The notes under the pieces: model-generated
Told to the model about the DNA's origin: nothing
Database searches by the model: none
The model's input: the letters and a program-made list of their open reading frames with translations, nothing else
Shown: one piece after another, positions 41,549 to 52,556 of the stretch
How the letters are laid out: each line of letters starts with the position of its first letter
Numbering within the stretch: the stretch's first letter is position 1
Position numbers and translations under genes: made by a program
Assembly: GCA_033558025.1 (NCBI GenBank)
Contig: JAUCEF010000002.1
Span: 1,798,001 to 1,862,000 of the forward strand
Direction: 5' to 3'
Length of the DNA: 64,000 bases
Source: Phytophthora sp. 'mugwort'
Taxonomy: Eukaryota > Oomycota > Peronosporomycetes > Peronosporales > Peronosporaceae

Positions 41549-41915
41549 ATGCAGGTCATAACCACCATCCTGGCCATTGTCGCGGTGGCCATGTGGGCGG
41601 AATACGGAGATGGAAACGATGAAATACGAAAAAGGAACCCGGAGAAGGAAACGGCGATTTGGAGTGCCCGACAGAGTGCGGACAATAGGTAAGTAAGAAA
41701 AGTTGCTCTGGCAACACAACCCCGATCGAGGCGGGCACAGTCAAATGTGGTCCACACCACGTGTGTCACTAAGTGTGTCACCGTTCGCGGAGGCGGGGGT
41801 ACGACCGGGCGAAAGTCTCCGCGTCTACCCTGCCTTGATGCTCGCAAGTGACGACGCGCCGAAGACACATCACCTGATTGCCGTTCGCTGCGGTGTCTCC
41901 ATCCGGGATGATTAA
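41549..41915 (+). CDS. Small two-exon gene with an N-terminal hydrophobic helix, 104 aa
   Basis: Exon 1 is 41549-41688 (MQVITTILAIVAVAMWAEYG, then a charged segment) and ends at a perfect GTAAGT donor. Exon 2 is 41741-41915 after a GGCACAG acceptor (intron 52 nt, phase 2). The joined product has a signal anchor or signal peptide, a charged middle and the end RCGVSIRDD. The mirror region in the right arm keeps ILAIVAVIMWAEHG and RCGVSIRDD but has an in-frame stop between them, so the words are conserved while that copy is broken. No family is recognised. It could be a small membrane or secreted protein. Confidence 0.45.
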
Positions 41916-42109
41916 ATCGCGGCGAGATCGGTCCACCGCGTGCGAGATCGGAAAGTGTGGAAAGCTGTACCCGCTACCCCCTGTAGATATCTGCCCGCAC
42001 ATCAGCCCAGGAGAGCCGCCACTTCATGTGGTCCAACGAGTGACGGCTAGTCCTCCGCCTTCTGCACCTCTCCTTGCCGGTTGCTGATCATTGTCGCCTT
42101 CAGCGGTGC

Positions 42110-43734
42110 CCATCGCTTGTCAACGTCAATCTGTGGTTGTTCGGATCCGTTCGTTGCATTAATCGTACCTGCAGTGCCCTCAAAGATATAAGCTTCACAG
42201 CCTCGATGGTGCGTGTGACCATGAAGAGGACGCTGGTGGAAGGCGGAAGAAGCATTGAATAAACTAAACAGTGTTGTTGCATTTATCAAATTGAGTAAGT
42301 AAAATTGGTCGAATTTTGCGCCCAAATGCCTGTCCATTTCGTACACGGTAGCATGGACAACTTGGTGCCGCGCTCTCCGCCTGTCGTACCCTCTTGCTCA
42401 AACTTTTTCTCTCATTATGTAGTGTGGCAGAGCGTCAGCACCGTCGCAGAATCTCAGTTCGTATATATCTCATCTCCAATAACTTAAAGCCCCACTCGGG
42501 TCCGTTAAAATGCGTCGCTGTGGGGCAGGGAAGGATTGATGTAGCCACGCGAGCCAGAAACAGGAAGTCCTGATCGGAACTGGTGCAGCTACACGTAGTT
42601 GACCGGGATCATGCGCGGTCTCCGCAAATAGACGGCGCACGGACGCTCCAGCATCGCCTGATCGGCGCTGCGCTTGCGGGAAGGCTCCTCTTCCTCGGCC
42701 TCGTCCAATTCGCTGTCGTCCCAGCTCGTTTTCGACCGGCGACGCGAGCCTAAGATTATGTTAGTCTCCCGTGCGTGGCGCGTGATGATGCCATCCGGGA
42801 TACCGGCGGCCTGCAACAAGCGGATGCGCTGGTTGGGCGTGAAGCGATGTACGCCCTCGACGCCCTCGGCCATCTCACCCACCCGCGTCGTCCACGTGAA
42901 CTCGGGTGTATCCGCGAGGCCGATGGGCGGGCCGCCCTTGTTGGATACGGCGCTACCGCCCAGCCCGACGCCGAACTCATGCACAGTGATGGTGGACCAT
43001 CTCACGCTCTTCTTGGGCATCGCTGTTGGCGCTGGCTGATGGTCACTGCAGCCACTACTGTCGTAACTGTCCTCCTGAGGAACCATGCAGACTGGCTCGG
43101 GTTCCGATGCCATGGCGTGATCGTCGACGCTGCAGTCGGGTCTGGGTGCACCAACACCAACACCGACAAGGCGGTCAGGTGGTGTTGTTGTCCTAGGGTG
43201 CCGTGCTGTCTCGTGCTGACAGAGGCTGTGTCTGCCAGCTCGTGGCGCGCAGCTCGGAGAAGGCATTGCTCGCTGATCGGTACTGCTGCTGTCGATGGGT
43301 GTGCGCTGCTGCTAGGAATGGCAGAATGAGGCGACAGTCGTTTGGGTTTGCGTAGATGTGGACCGCCTGGCCTCCACGAAAGGCTCTCTCACTCCGCTCT
43401 GCGTCCGCTACCCGTCCGCTTGGTCCGCTGCCGGTAGCGCTAAGTCCCCCTAGGTGCGAGTTGGGTGGCGCTAGTACATCTTCGCCTCGAAAGGGCGCCC
43501 GCCAGCCGGCGCAGATGTAGCAGTGGACGAATTTCAGCGACGTGATCAGTACTGTATAGTGTACCGAGTATGCGGACGGGTGCGCGAGCATAGCACTGGT
43601 GCCACCGACCGCCACTGTCGCAGAGTCGTCGCGAATCAATTGCAATGGGCAGAAACAAGCGTGCGGACTGAAGCTGTCCTTGCCAGCGGTCACCGCTGGC
43701 TGCAGGCGGCAATGCTCAACGATGGAAGAAGCTG
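42110..43734 (-). repeat. Identical core of the inverted duplication, left copy (1625 bp)
   Basis: Every part compared with 55281-56905 in reverse complement matched base for base. Translations of overlapping frames on both strands agree over the whole stretch, and paired coordinates always sum to 99015, so there are no indels. Similarity drops abruptly at both edges. Confidence 0.9.
42589..43113 (-). CDS. RWSTxT family protein, member 4 (174 aa)
   Basis: The start is chosen at the ATG at 43113 (gccATGGCATCG). The open frame goes on to 43266, but upstream residues are low-quality. Residues about 30-70 carry VRWSTITVHEFGVGLGG, SAVSNKGGPPIGL and EFTWTT. Next comes VEGVHRFTPNQRIRLLQAAG with IITRHARETNIILGSRRR, then an acidic stretch (ELDEAEEEE), a basic KRS site and the end RPRMIPVNYV shared with member 3. 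No signal peptide. A base-identical copy sits at 55902-56426. CGTCCGC words lie at 43402-43419, about 290-310 bp upstream. The function is unknown. Confidence 0.7.
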   Translation of the reverse strand: MASEPEPVCMVPQEDSYDSSGCSDHQPAPTAMPKKSVRWSTITVHEFGVGLGGSAVSNKGGPPIGLADTPEFTWTTRVGEMAEGVEGVHRFTPNQRIRLLQAAGIPDGIITRHARETNIILGSRRRSKTSWDDSELDEAEEEEPSRKRSADQAMLERPCAVYLRRPRMIPVNYV

Positions 43735-44253
43735 ACAGCGACCTACATATTAGACGCTGGGAGCTATGTTTAGCTAAGATTAGCACCGAGTAGGCTTATC
43801 CATGCGACCGCTGACGTCGTGCCTTCTATCCTCGGTAGTATCTGCCAGCGGGCGCATCAGATACCTGTCAGACCCGATATTCAAACCGATGTAGCCATCA
43901 GGTATATCCGCCTGCTACCGCCACCGGACGAACCTCCAGCAGAGACGGAGCCATGACGCACTGCCGGCCTCGACGTCGATGATACAGAAGCGAAGAACTC
44001 ATTAACCAAGTGCTGACTGTAGCCGCACTGACCGCACTGACGTCCTACAGCTGTGCAAGCGAGCGCCGGGATCTTCTGAGACCCATCGAGGCATCTCGAC
44101 GCACTCGCTCTTGCTCGCCGTCAAGTGAACATCGTTCCTTCGCTCAACTTGTGTCGGAATATTCTTAATCATCTGCTAATCCCTCCTTCATAAACTCTCA
44201 CAGGTGCGTCCACTTAGCGGATGTAATGCCCAACAGAACACCTCGGCCACGTC

Positions 44254-44530
44254 ATGGCCTTCATTATCAAATCTGCGCGACCTTTGCTGAACGTCCGAGG
44301 TTTCCGCTCCAAATAGAGCGCCCTCGTCGCCGCCATTCCGCGTTTTGCAAGCTCTTGTGCGCACCATGATGCTACATCGCGCTGCAAATGCTGCGGAATT
44401 CGCACGCTCCCGAGCCACCACTCAGCTCCATCATGACATACACGCTTGCACACCATAGTAGAGTCTGTAACGCTCTCAACTTCGTCGGTGGCGTGCTCTG
44501 CAGCGTCTTCAACGCCATTGAATCTCTATC
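44254..44530 (+). pseudogene. Broken copy of the MFS transporter 5' exon
   Basis: Homologous to the start of the transporter gene at 54774 (minus). It begins ATGGCCTTCATTATCAAA, parallel to the functional start, but a deletion shifts the frame into a TAG about 20 codons later. The shared phrase agcgccctcgtcgccgccat is exact. Similarity fades near 44530. Confidence 0.75.
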
Positions 44531-44638
44531 CTGACTCGACGTAGCGGCAGTAAAGCTCCACAACAAAAAGAGATAGCCTTGTCCACTATAGTTTAGGTTT
44601 CTATCCTCTGTTACGCTTCATTACGGACCTCCGTCTTG

Positions 44639-47600
44639 TTATCTCTCCGTCTTGACATCGTCCTTGTAACTCAGGAAGGCCCCTCGGATGAGCTCCAATT
44701 GCTCCGCTAATTGGGCCTCCTCCTTCTCCGCTGTCATGGAGTATTGGGGGTCTCTAGTGACTGCAGAATTCAATGTAGTGGGTAGTGATGAGATTTTGGA
44801 GGCAGGTGGCTCGGAACTGGGTAGGTGCCATATAGATGTAGCCATCTCAACAGCTTGGGGCTTCTCCCGGTCCAATGGATGAAGATTCTGGTTGCTGCTC
44901 ATGGCTGACTCGCTGTCTCTCCAATGGCTCTGGTCTCTTAAGTTGATGGCTACATTTTGTTCAGGGTTGCTGGTGCAAGTTGAAATGTAATCTTCCACTA
45001 AGGCTGGGAAGAGCTGAAGCAGACGCAAGACGTCACCCTGGTGGAGTTCCGCGTTCAAGAGATTGAGATGGTCCTGGAGACTGCGGTTTGTTGCTGCTAT
45101 TGGGCGTAAGGAGGTTGCGTACTGCTTGACCAGCTCCTGGAACCGACTGGAGAACTTTAAATACTGCACTTCCAGCGTCTTGACCTGATGGGCTTGCTCT
45201 CGTTGGGACGTTTCCAGCTCGGCGAGCTGCGTGTTAAGCTAAACCAGTAATCGGCCGTCAATCATAACTACACAACATCAGCTTAAAAGTGACTAGTACC
45301 CACCTGTTGGTTGCAATCATTCTGCTGTTCTACGAAGATGGCTGCATTCTCAAGAGCTTGTTCCAATTCACCAGCGACTTGTGTCTGCTCTTTAATCGCC
45401 TCTTGTTGATATTGTAGCTGCTGAGCATAACGTGCATTTGCTGCGACTTGAGCTGAGTACGCCTTCTCTACTTCCGCTAGTCGGTCATTTGCTGCTGAGA
45501 GATGGCGAATCAGCGCCCGCTTCGCCTCCAAAGCTTCTTCTTGGTGGACAACGTGCTCTTCAAGTGTACGATATGCTTCATCTTGGACATGAGCATTATG
45601 GAGCTGTTCGTCGAGATTGTTTACTTGCATCGCATAAATTTCAATCTCCGATGTGCACTAACCACACGGATAACACACCACGTTAGTACAGAAAAAATTA
45701 CCCAGTCGTGGCTGACTGTCTCACCTTTGCCAACTGCTCTCGATAGTTTCGAACCTCATCGTGGCGTTTTTCCATCTCGGTCTGGCATATTGTGGCAGTA
45801 GCATTGAGCGTTGTACATGCCTCCATCAGGTTAGCACGCTCTCGAGCCCAAGATGCAAGACCTTGGTTCACTTCTGTCACAACTCTCTTTCCAATTGTTG
45901 CAACACGAGCTACAAGTTCCGATAAAGAGGGACAGAGTGATAAACATTGTGTTGGCCCAGTGTCCATTGTGAGCGTACTCAACGCCTGGCAACAAGTTTC
46001 CAACTCGTAGAGCACAAGTTCGTTCAGTAAAACCGCATGTTCGTCTCCATCGGTGATGTCTGCGTCATCTTCGGCCATAGAGTGTGGCTTAAAGACCTCC
46101 GAGGTGTTGGTCCTCATCATTTGAAGAGCTGTAGAGAGAGCTGCCTCCAGTTCTGCCACAGCCTCGTCAACTTGATGACATTTCTGCTCTTTTGAAGCAA
46201 TCCTCCGTAGCTGCTCATTACTCTCTTGGATTTGTACGTCCACGTTCTGCTGTACCTCCGCCAGTGTGCTCTCCAAACGATTTCGTTCTTGCTCTAGAGC
46301 TGTACACTGTGCTCGGATATCTTGCGTGCGCTGTTCTGCAGTATCAACTTTAGCTTGCAAGGCAGCAACTCGTTCTTCTGCATCTTCCGATTGCTTCGTG
46401 GTGCGTGCTTCCTTCTCCTTGTGTGACTGCAGCTCGGCTTCAAGACGCTCCACTTTGCCACGCAACTTCTTCGCTTTGCCCACATACTTGTCCACGGACC
46501 CGAGCAGTTCTTCTTGAAGTGCGTTCATTTCGTCCAGATGTCCCTGCTTCTTTGTGGTCTCGTCTCGCAACGCCACGACTTGTTGTTGTGCTCCCTCATA
46601 CTTCGTCGTGCGTTCTTGAAGCTGTGCTTGAAGCGCATTGACGCTACGTGTGGCATCTTCAAGCTTGGCTCCCGTAACGTTTTGTGCTTTCATAGCTGCA
46701 GCTAGGCGAGTTTGTAGAGCTTCTTCGGTGCGCTGAGCATTGGTTGAAACATCCCGAAGCTGCTCCAAACGGCGGTCCCTTTCCTGAAGCTGCCTCTTGA
46801 CGTCATTGAGCTGACCTTGCAGCAAAGATTCCTGGTCCTGAAAGTGCTTCGCCATGTCTTCTTGCTGCTTTTGGGTGGCCGTAAACAGATCCTTCGTTAC
46901 AATTTGCTCTTGTTGCTCTTGTTCGAGCTGCTCCTGCATCGATGAAAGCAAATGACTCTTCTCCTGGACATCTTTCTCCTGTTCGAAGATTGTATGACGC
47001 AGCTCAGCAAGTACAACGAGTAGCTCCTCGTGGCCGGTTACTTCGAAGTCGGTAGCCTTAAGATGCACTGCTTCTTCAAGAACGCGGATGTAGGCTCGCT
47101 GTTCGTTCAAAACATCCTGGAAGTCACCTGAGGAATCACCAGTACCTTCGGCTTGATTCGAGACGCCTTCAGACGGGAGAAGTCTCGTTATCCGATCATT
47201 TTGAAACACTTGCAGCTCCACCAGAGCCTTCTCAATCCGCTTGGCAGCAAGTGCATACTTTTTTTTCTCGCGCTCGGTCTCTTTGAGCTTGCGGTCCAGT
47301 TCTCCTCGTTTTTGCCCAAATGACGCACCAGTAGATGGCGTACCGCTCATCATCTGGGCAGCACGTTTCTGCTGTTCCACAGCCACAGCTCGTGAACTCG
47401 TGGGCGCGTTGGAACTGACGTCAACCGATTTCCTGCGCTGCTCCCGAAGCTTGTCAATCTGTCGTTTCTGGTCCTGAATTTTCTGCTTGTACGCGTTAAT
47501 CTGCAAGTTCTGCTTCTCGAGCTCTTCGTACACGTGCGTTAATTCCATTGCTTGCTGGCGAAGCTTTTTGGACAGCGTGTCGATCGGGTGGACGCTTGGA

Positions 47601-48058
47601 ATCGGCTTCTGTTTCCGTGTTTGCTCGTCATGACTCAACGTCGAGGCTTGAGCTCTTGGACTTGTGTGAGTCTTCGACTTAGTAACACTGGCCGCTCTAA
47701 CAGGCCTTTGTTCTGTTGGTATACCCTTCATTGATGACGTCCTCGCTGTCAATGGACGTCGAATACCTGAACTTGTATGATAGGGAGGAGGTGGAGGTGG
47801 CAGCGGAGACAAAATTTGATTGTCGACTTCACTTGATGCTCTGCGAGACGTAACGAAAGCGTAGTCGTCCATTTCTCCACGGAAGTCATCGTCGTATTCC
47901 GACAAGGGACTGTCGGTCGAGAATGTTGGAGTGCTTGGTGGTCTTAACATCTGAGCACTGAATGCCCCTCGAGGTGGCACTGCAGCTCGGGGGAGTGGAT
48001 TAGTTCCCCCAGGTTTCATCGGCGGGGATGGTTGACGCTGCCCAAGAGCGTTCTCCAT
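44639..48058 (-). CDS. Long coiled-coil protein, three exons, 1095 aa
   Basis: Exons 48058-45725 (778 codons), 45657-45304 (118) and 45238-44639 (199 + stop). The introns are 67 and 65 nt, phase 0, with GTGAG and GTGGG donors. The N-terminal 150 residues are Pro/Ser-rich and disordered, with a poly-Pro run (SPLPPPPPPYH). From about residue 160 on the protein is almost unbroken heptad coiled coil (LSKKLRQQAMELTHVYEELE; KKLRGKVERLEAELQSHKEK). The C-terminal 200 residues contain a short helical domain (YATSLRPIAATNRSLQDHLN) and a Ser-rich patch. The architecture suits a centrosomal, basal-body or Golgi tether protein, and no family is recognised. It shares a 125-bp promoter region with the divergent EF-hand gene. 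Confidence 0.7.
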
Positions 48059-48183
48059 TGCTGGTACCTCCGCGACGTGAAAGCGACTTCAGTCCCCATA
48101 TACAAGAGCGTTTTAAGCCCTAGAAACGGACGCCTCGGACGTTTCACTCATACATCGGATCTTGACAGTCAGTCACGTCTAAC
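48059..48183. promoter_or_regulatory. Bidirectional promoter interval, 125 bp
   Basis: Separates the start codons of the divergent coiled-coil and EF-hand genes. It holds two CGGACG words (acggacgcctcggacg) and gtttcactcatac, a possible initiator for the plus gene. Confidence 0.55.
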
Positions 48184-51100
48184 ATGAAGGTATCCAGTGG
48201 ACAAGAAGCCTGGACAGCTACGCAAGTGCGAGCATTGATAGTCACGGGTCTTGCCTCTTCTCATCTGCAGCCGTTCATTCGACTCCTCTACAATGATCCA
48301 AAGACGCAGGGGAGACGGGGGAATGGCGTCGGACGATCACGGACCATTTTGGTGGAGAGTCGAGATGCAGGTGACGAGGTGACGTGTCGTCGACAACGAG
48401 AACGGAATGGGAAGTACACTGCAATCTGGACTTCATCGACCGAGTTGGGACGCGTGGGTCGTAGTGGGGAGGTGTTTAATGTCCATCCTGTCGTGAATTG
48501 GGTCGAACTACAGCTGTGGAACCGTTTTGACAATGGTTTCGACGTATTCCTTGGCAAAGCTTCAGTCTCTCTGCACCAGCTTCAGCAACAATGCAGTCAA
48601 GCTATGACGAATGAGAACAAGGTGCGAGATTCCTTGAGTACAGGTGCCTTGTGGTTTCCACTCCAAACATCCGAAGCGAACGGATTGGCGTCGTCCTTAA
48701 GTGTTGAGATTGAGTGCGTCTTTACCTCAGACTCTAAATTTCTTCGCATTCATGAGGACAATCAGCAGCGTCGAAAGCGAAAAACTAAGAAGAAGACCGG
48801 CAAGAAACCGAGGGATGCAGCAGTGGAGCAGCAAGAAGCGGCGGAGGACGACGAGGACGACACGAAGAGTATTGTCGACCCAGCGTTCACATTCACGCAA
48901 CCATTTTTTCCAATGGATTGGGCTCTGATCGCATCCACCAGCGTTCGACACCTCTTCTTCCATGTACGTGAGCACTATTCGGTATAGTCGGTGACTTGAG
49001 AAATTGCTCACATGGTCTTTCATACTGTGACCGACAGTCGGATGTTGAGCGACTTGCAAATTTTCGAGAGCTCGTATTGTACAGCGACCTTGAGAGGGAA
49101 CTGGACGAAGATGAAGCGCTACAGATCCATGATGACCATTTCACGGCATTTAAAGCGTGTCAGTTCTCAGCGCAGTATCTTGACCACTGTGTCGAGACTT
49201 TATCCCAACGGCTTCAAGGCTATAGCGATGACTGTCGTGGTCTGTCCGATACGCGAGCTCAGTTGGCACGGACGAACAAGTCTCTGGTAAGCGTTTACGG
49301 CTCCAAGTCACTTTAAATCTCTGGCTGTAACTCTCGCGCTGTTGTTATCCCTCAGAAAGCTCAGCGGAAGCGTTTACAAACGGAACATGATGACTTGGAG
49401 CTTCTAATCTCGACGTACCAGCGCGTATTAGAGAATAATAGCGGCATGAAAGTGTCTGATGATCAGCTCAAGCGGTCAACCTCCCCCATTCGAAATGATT
49501 CTGGTTCTTTGCCCATTCAAAGGTCGGCACCGGGAGCTCCACTAACTTCTCCGACAGCATCGATATCATCGAAAAAGCCTGCTTTTCTTATGAGATGGGA
49601 AGAGCGCAAACATGAACGTCGATTGGAAAAAGAAGGCTCGAAAGCTCAGCGTATAGAGGACGAGAAGCAGCGAATTGTCCGGCACGTACTGGAACGACAA
49701 CGACGCGATGACTACGCGGCTTTCATCTCAAAATGCGTTGAAAACAGGAAACAGCGCGCGGCTAGACAACTCCAGACGTTCTTCCGCAGTGTCACAAGCG
49801 TTTTGCACGCTCGACGGCGTGCAGCAGAACGTCGAGCCGCAACTCTTGTGCAAGCAGCGTGGAAACGCTTTGCTGACCTGAAGGCGTATCCCCATCGACT
49901 TGACGCACGAAAACAAGAGGTCGAAATGCAGTTAATGGCTCAAAGTGAGCAAGAGCTGCGACTGTGGCTGGCAGACATGGAGCAGACGCCGCAGGAAAAA
50001 TCCACGATACGTGCCATGTCACCTCCACAGTCCATTCAAAGCAACGAAGGTGAAGACGTCACGATTCGAGAGGTTCTTTTGCCATCCACTTCGCCTTCAA
50101 AACAAGTCGTCGACGCCCTTGTAACAACGTGGCGCAAGCTACACAGAATGTTTGTGATTGCCCACAACACCAAAGACATCGACTACCACGCACTCTTTGA
50201 CGAGATTGACCTCCGGAAAGACGACGTTATCGATCGTGCGGAATTGAGACTTGGCGCTCGAAGTTTTGGCGTGCGGATCGACCGCAAGCTCACACGAGCG
50301 TATGTAGGCTTACCTCTCGTTGTATTGGTCACTATCTGGGTAGCTTAACTTGTATTCTTGCTCCTTGTCATGTTCGCAGACTGATCACCTTGATCCGCAC
50401 AAAATGTGGGATACCGTCGAAGCCTCTTCTCCTGACATTCGAGCAGTTCATGACTGGATTCGAGTTAATTCCTCAAATTATGGAATCAGTCGACACTAAT
50501 CCAGTTCCTGTCACGATGCACGAGGGATCTGCTGAGGCCACAGGCACGGCAAGCAAGAATAATGATACCATTAATGAACCAGCAGTTAATCACACTCTAA
50601 ATACTCACGAAGACGAATCCATTGATGAAGAAGCTTTGGTCATGGATCTGCGGGCGTTTCGAGCGGAAATTTACGAGGCAGCAACAAGCTTCCTGACGGC
50701 GTTAGGCAAGCCAACGACCGATTACCGAACATTTCGAGATGCACTGACGCACATCTTTTCCGAATTTGACGCGGATAGGAATGGGCAACTTGACATGGAC
50801 GAGCTCATCGCTTGCATGACGTCCTTTAATCTTCGACTCAGTAATGGAAAGGTTTCGCTGCTACGAAAGCTGTTTGCGGGGGACCGCGAAAGTGATAAAG
50901 TTGGCGTCGCAGAGTTCATTTCGTTTGTGCTGGCACATTCGTCATTTTTTCATGAAGACGAACTTGGTCTACTTGGACATCAGATTCGAGAAGCGATCAT
51001 GCACCGTGTCCGAGAAGCTCAAGCTGAGACTGAAAGTATCGAAGATGCCGTGCGCCTCGTATTTGGGGCAGCGTACAAGCGAAAAGATCAGCATAATTGC

Positions 51101-52501
51101 TCCATTCCTGACTTCATGCATGCGCTGACTCGGCTGCGTCTTGGTGTAACATCAGTCCAACTTGCTCGCCTTGTTGTTCGACTGGATCTTGATGGTAATC
51201 GTTCCATCTCATTTGACGAGTTGCTGGTCTGGCTGCGAATACGCTCAAAATCTCCTCCTGGTGATGAAATGCTGACAAGTTCCAGACGCACAACAGCTGT
51301 ACAGCTAGCGGTGGGGAAGGCGAAGGCACTACGAGTTCTGTTGGAGAAACTCTCTTGCTCCCTCGCATCACCGACGGCATCCGTGAGCAAGAAGACCAAC
51401 TTGACAGCTTTATTCCGTCAGATTGATCGCGACAATAGCGGCAAAATCAACCAAGAGGAACTGGAAGTTTTCCTTCATAGCCGCGATCTGTTGTCTGTCG
51501 TTGGAGAAGAGGTTCTGAGCCAGCTGTGTGGCCTTTCAACCTTTCCCCACAGTCTAGCTGCTGTAGTAGCACAGGAAATGATGGCCCTTCTGGACTTGAA
51601 CGCTAACGGTGTCGCAACACTTGAAGAATGGCTGACATTTGTCCAGCATGATACCAACAAAAATCCCGTGGTGATCGAAGCCATGCGGAAGACCCTGAGA
51701 GAATCGGAAAATAATGACCCGGAACGGCTGGTGCTGTGGTTCAGTGAGCTTCCAGGCACTATTCAAGCTGCCAGCATCCACCAGGGACAAGCAGCCCAGT
51801 TGAAAGTACGCGTAGCTGAATTCAAGACCTCCTTGCGTGCAAAGCTGGGCGGTGCACGTTCCGTCTCCTTGCAGACGATTGATCGGGTTGTCGAGAGTCT
51901 TGACAAAGACAGTAGTGGATGGATCACGACCAGCGAGTTGTGCGCGTGGGCATTTCCTCCTCGAGATCTTGAAGAGCTGCTTCGACTCATAATTAAATGC
52001 TGGCAAAATCAACACCAAGAGTCCAGTAACACCGAATTCGCTGCTAGTTTGTACACGCGCTTCGACGTAGACGGTAACGGCAGCCTCGCCGTGCGCGAGT
52101 TACTTCAAGGGTTTGCGCCGTTCGGCTTGACATTGTCTGAGTACGAGGCCCGGGTTTTGTTAGTTGCTTTTGACGTGGATGGTGACGGCTGCTGGAGCAA
52201 ATCCGAGTTCCTGGCGTTTGTGAACAAGTTGCTTCCCATCGAATCACTCGTCCACGACCCAAATCCAACACCAATCACGTCTAGTCAACACACAATAGAA
52301 AAAACGTCAGGAAGCCCCACAGTACAGATATCTCCACGTGATGGCGTTGATGACAGCAAAACCCTCGACGACAGCGCATACAGCCATGATGATCTGCTGT
52401 TCGAATCGGAGCCAGATGATTTATCGTCACTAGCGAACTCAGACGACGGAGAGACTGACATGCAGCCCATTCAGTACAGCGACGACTTCGTTGAAGACTA
52501 G
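48184..52501 (+). CDS. Multi-EF-hand protein with coiled coil and IQ-like region, four exons, 1364 aa
   Basis: Exons 48184-48963, 49038-49286, 49356-50299 and 50380-52501. The introns are 74, 69 and 80 nt with GTACGT, GTAAGC and GTATGT donors. The N-terminus (about 1-180) is beta-rich and C2-like (TILVES, VELQLWNRFDNGFDVFLGKA). Then come a Lys-rich stretch, coiled coils (261-500) and an IQ-like basic helix (RRAAERRAATLVQAAWKRF). At least seven canonical 12-residue EF loops follow, at about 787-798 (DADRNGQLDMDE), 926-937, 1006-1017, 1062-1073, 1165-1176, 1219-1230 and 1255-1266 (DVDGDGCWSKSE), with more degenerate ones near 625 and 825. It should bind several Ca2+ ions. The role is unknown, and a flagellar or cytoskeletal role is a guess from the architecture and the divergent coiled-coil partner. 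Confidence 0.75.
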
Positions 52502-52556
52502 TGCGGCAGGAATGTACATACCGTTACAGTTAGCATTAAGTGAAGGTGGTACTCGT

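Larger units (their letters stand above)
40590..44530. repeat. Left arm of a large inverted duplication
   Basis: Reverse-complement similarity to 54480-58230 can be followed across the whole arm. Examples: tgctatgagttcact near 40730 against cgctatgagttcact at 58100; the CTGCAGATGGACAGACTAATATTTTA area near 41030 against 57830; the MFS gene start at the other end. Outside the 42110-43734 core, similarity is roughly 70-85 per cent by eye with indels. Confidence 0.85.

Noticed and set aside
42047..42346. 99-codon minus frame with NATT/NASS-type sites, partly present in both arms
   Set aside because: The two copies differ as soon as the identical core ends, so there is no evidence of selection on the protein.
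43193..43786. 197-codon minus frame upstream of member 4
   Set aside because: It overlaps the 5' part of the gene in another frame, has no domain, and its conservation is again due to the identical core.
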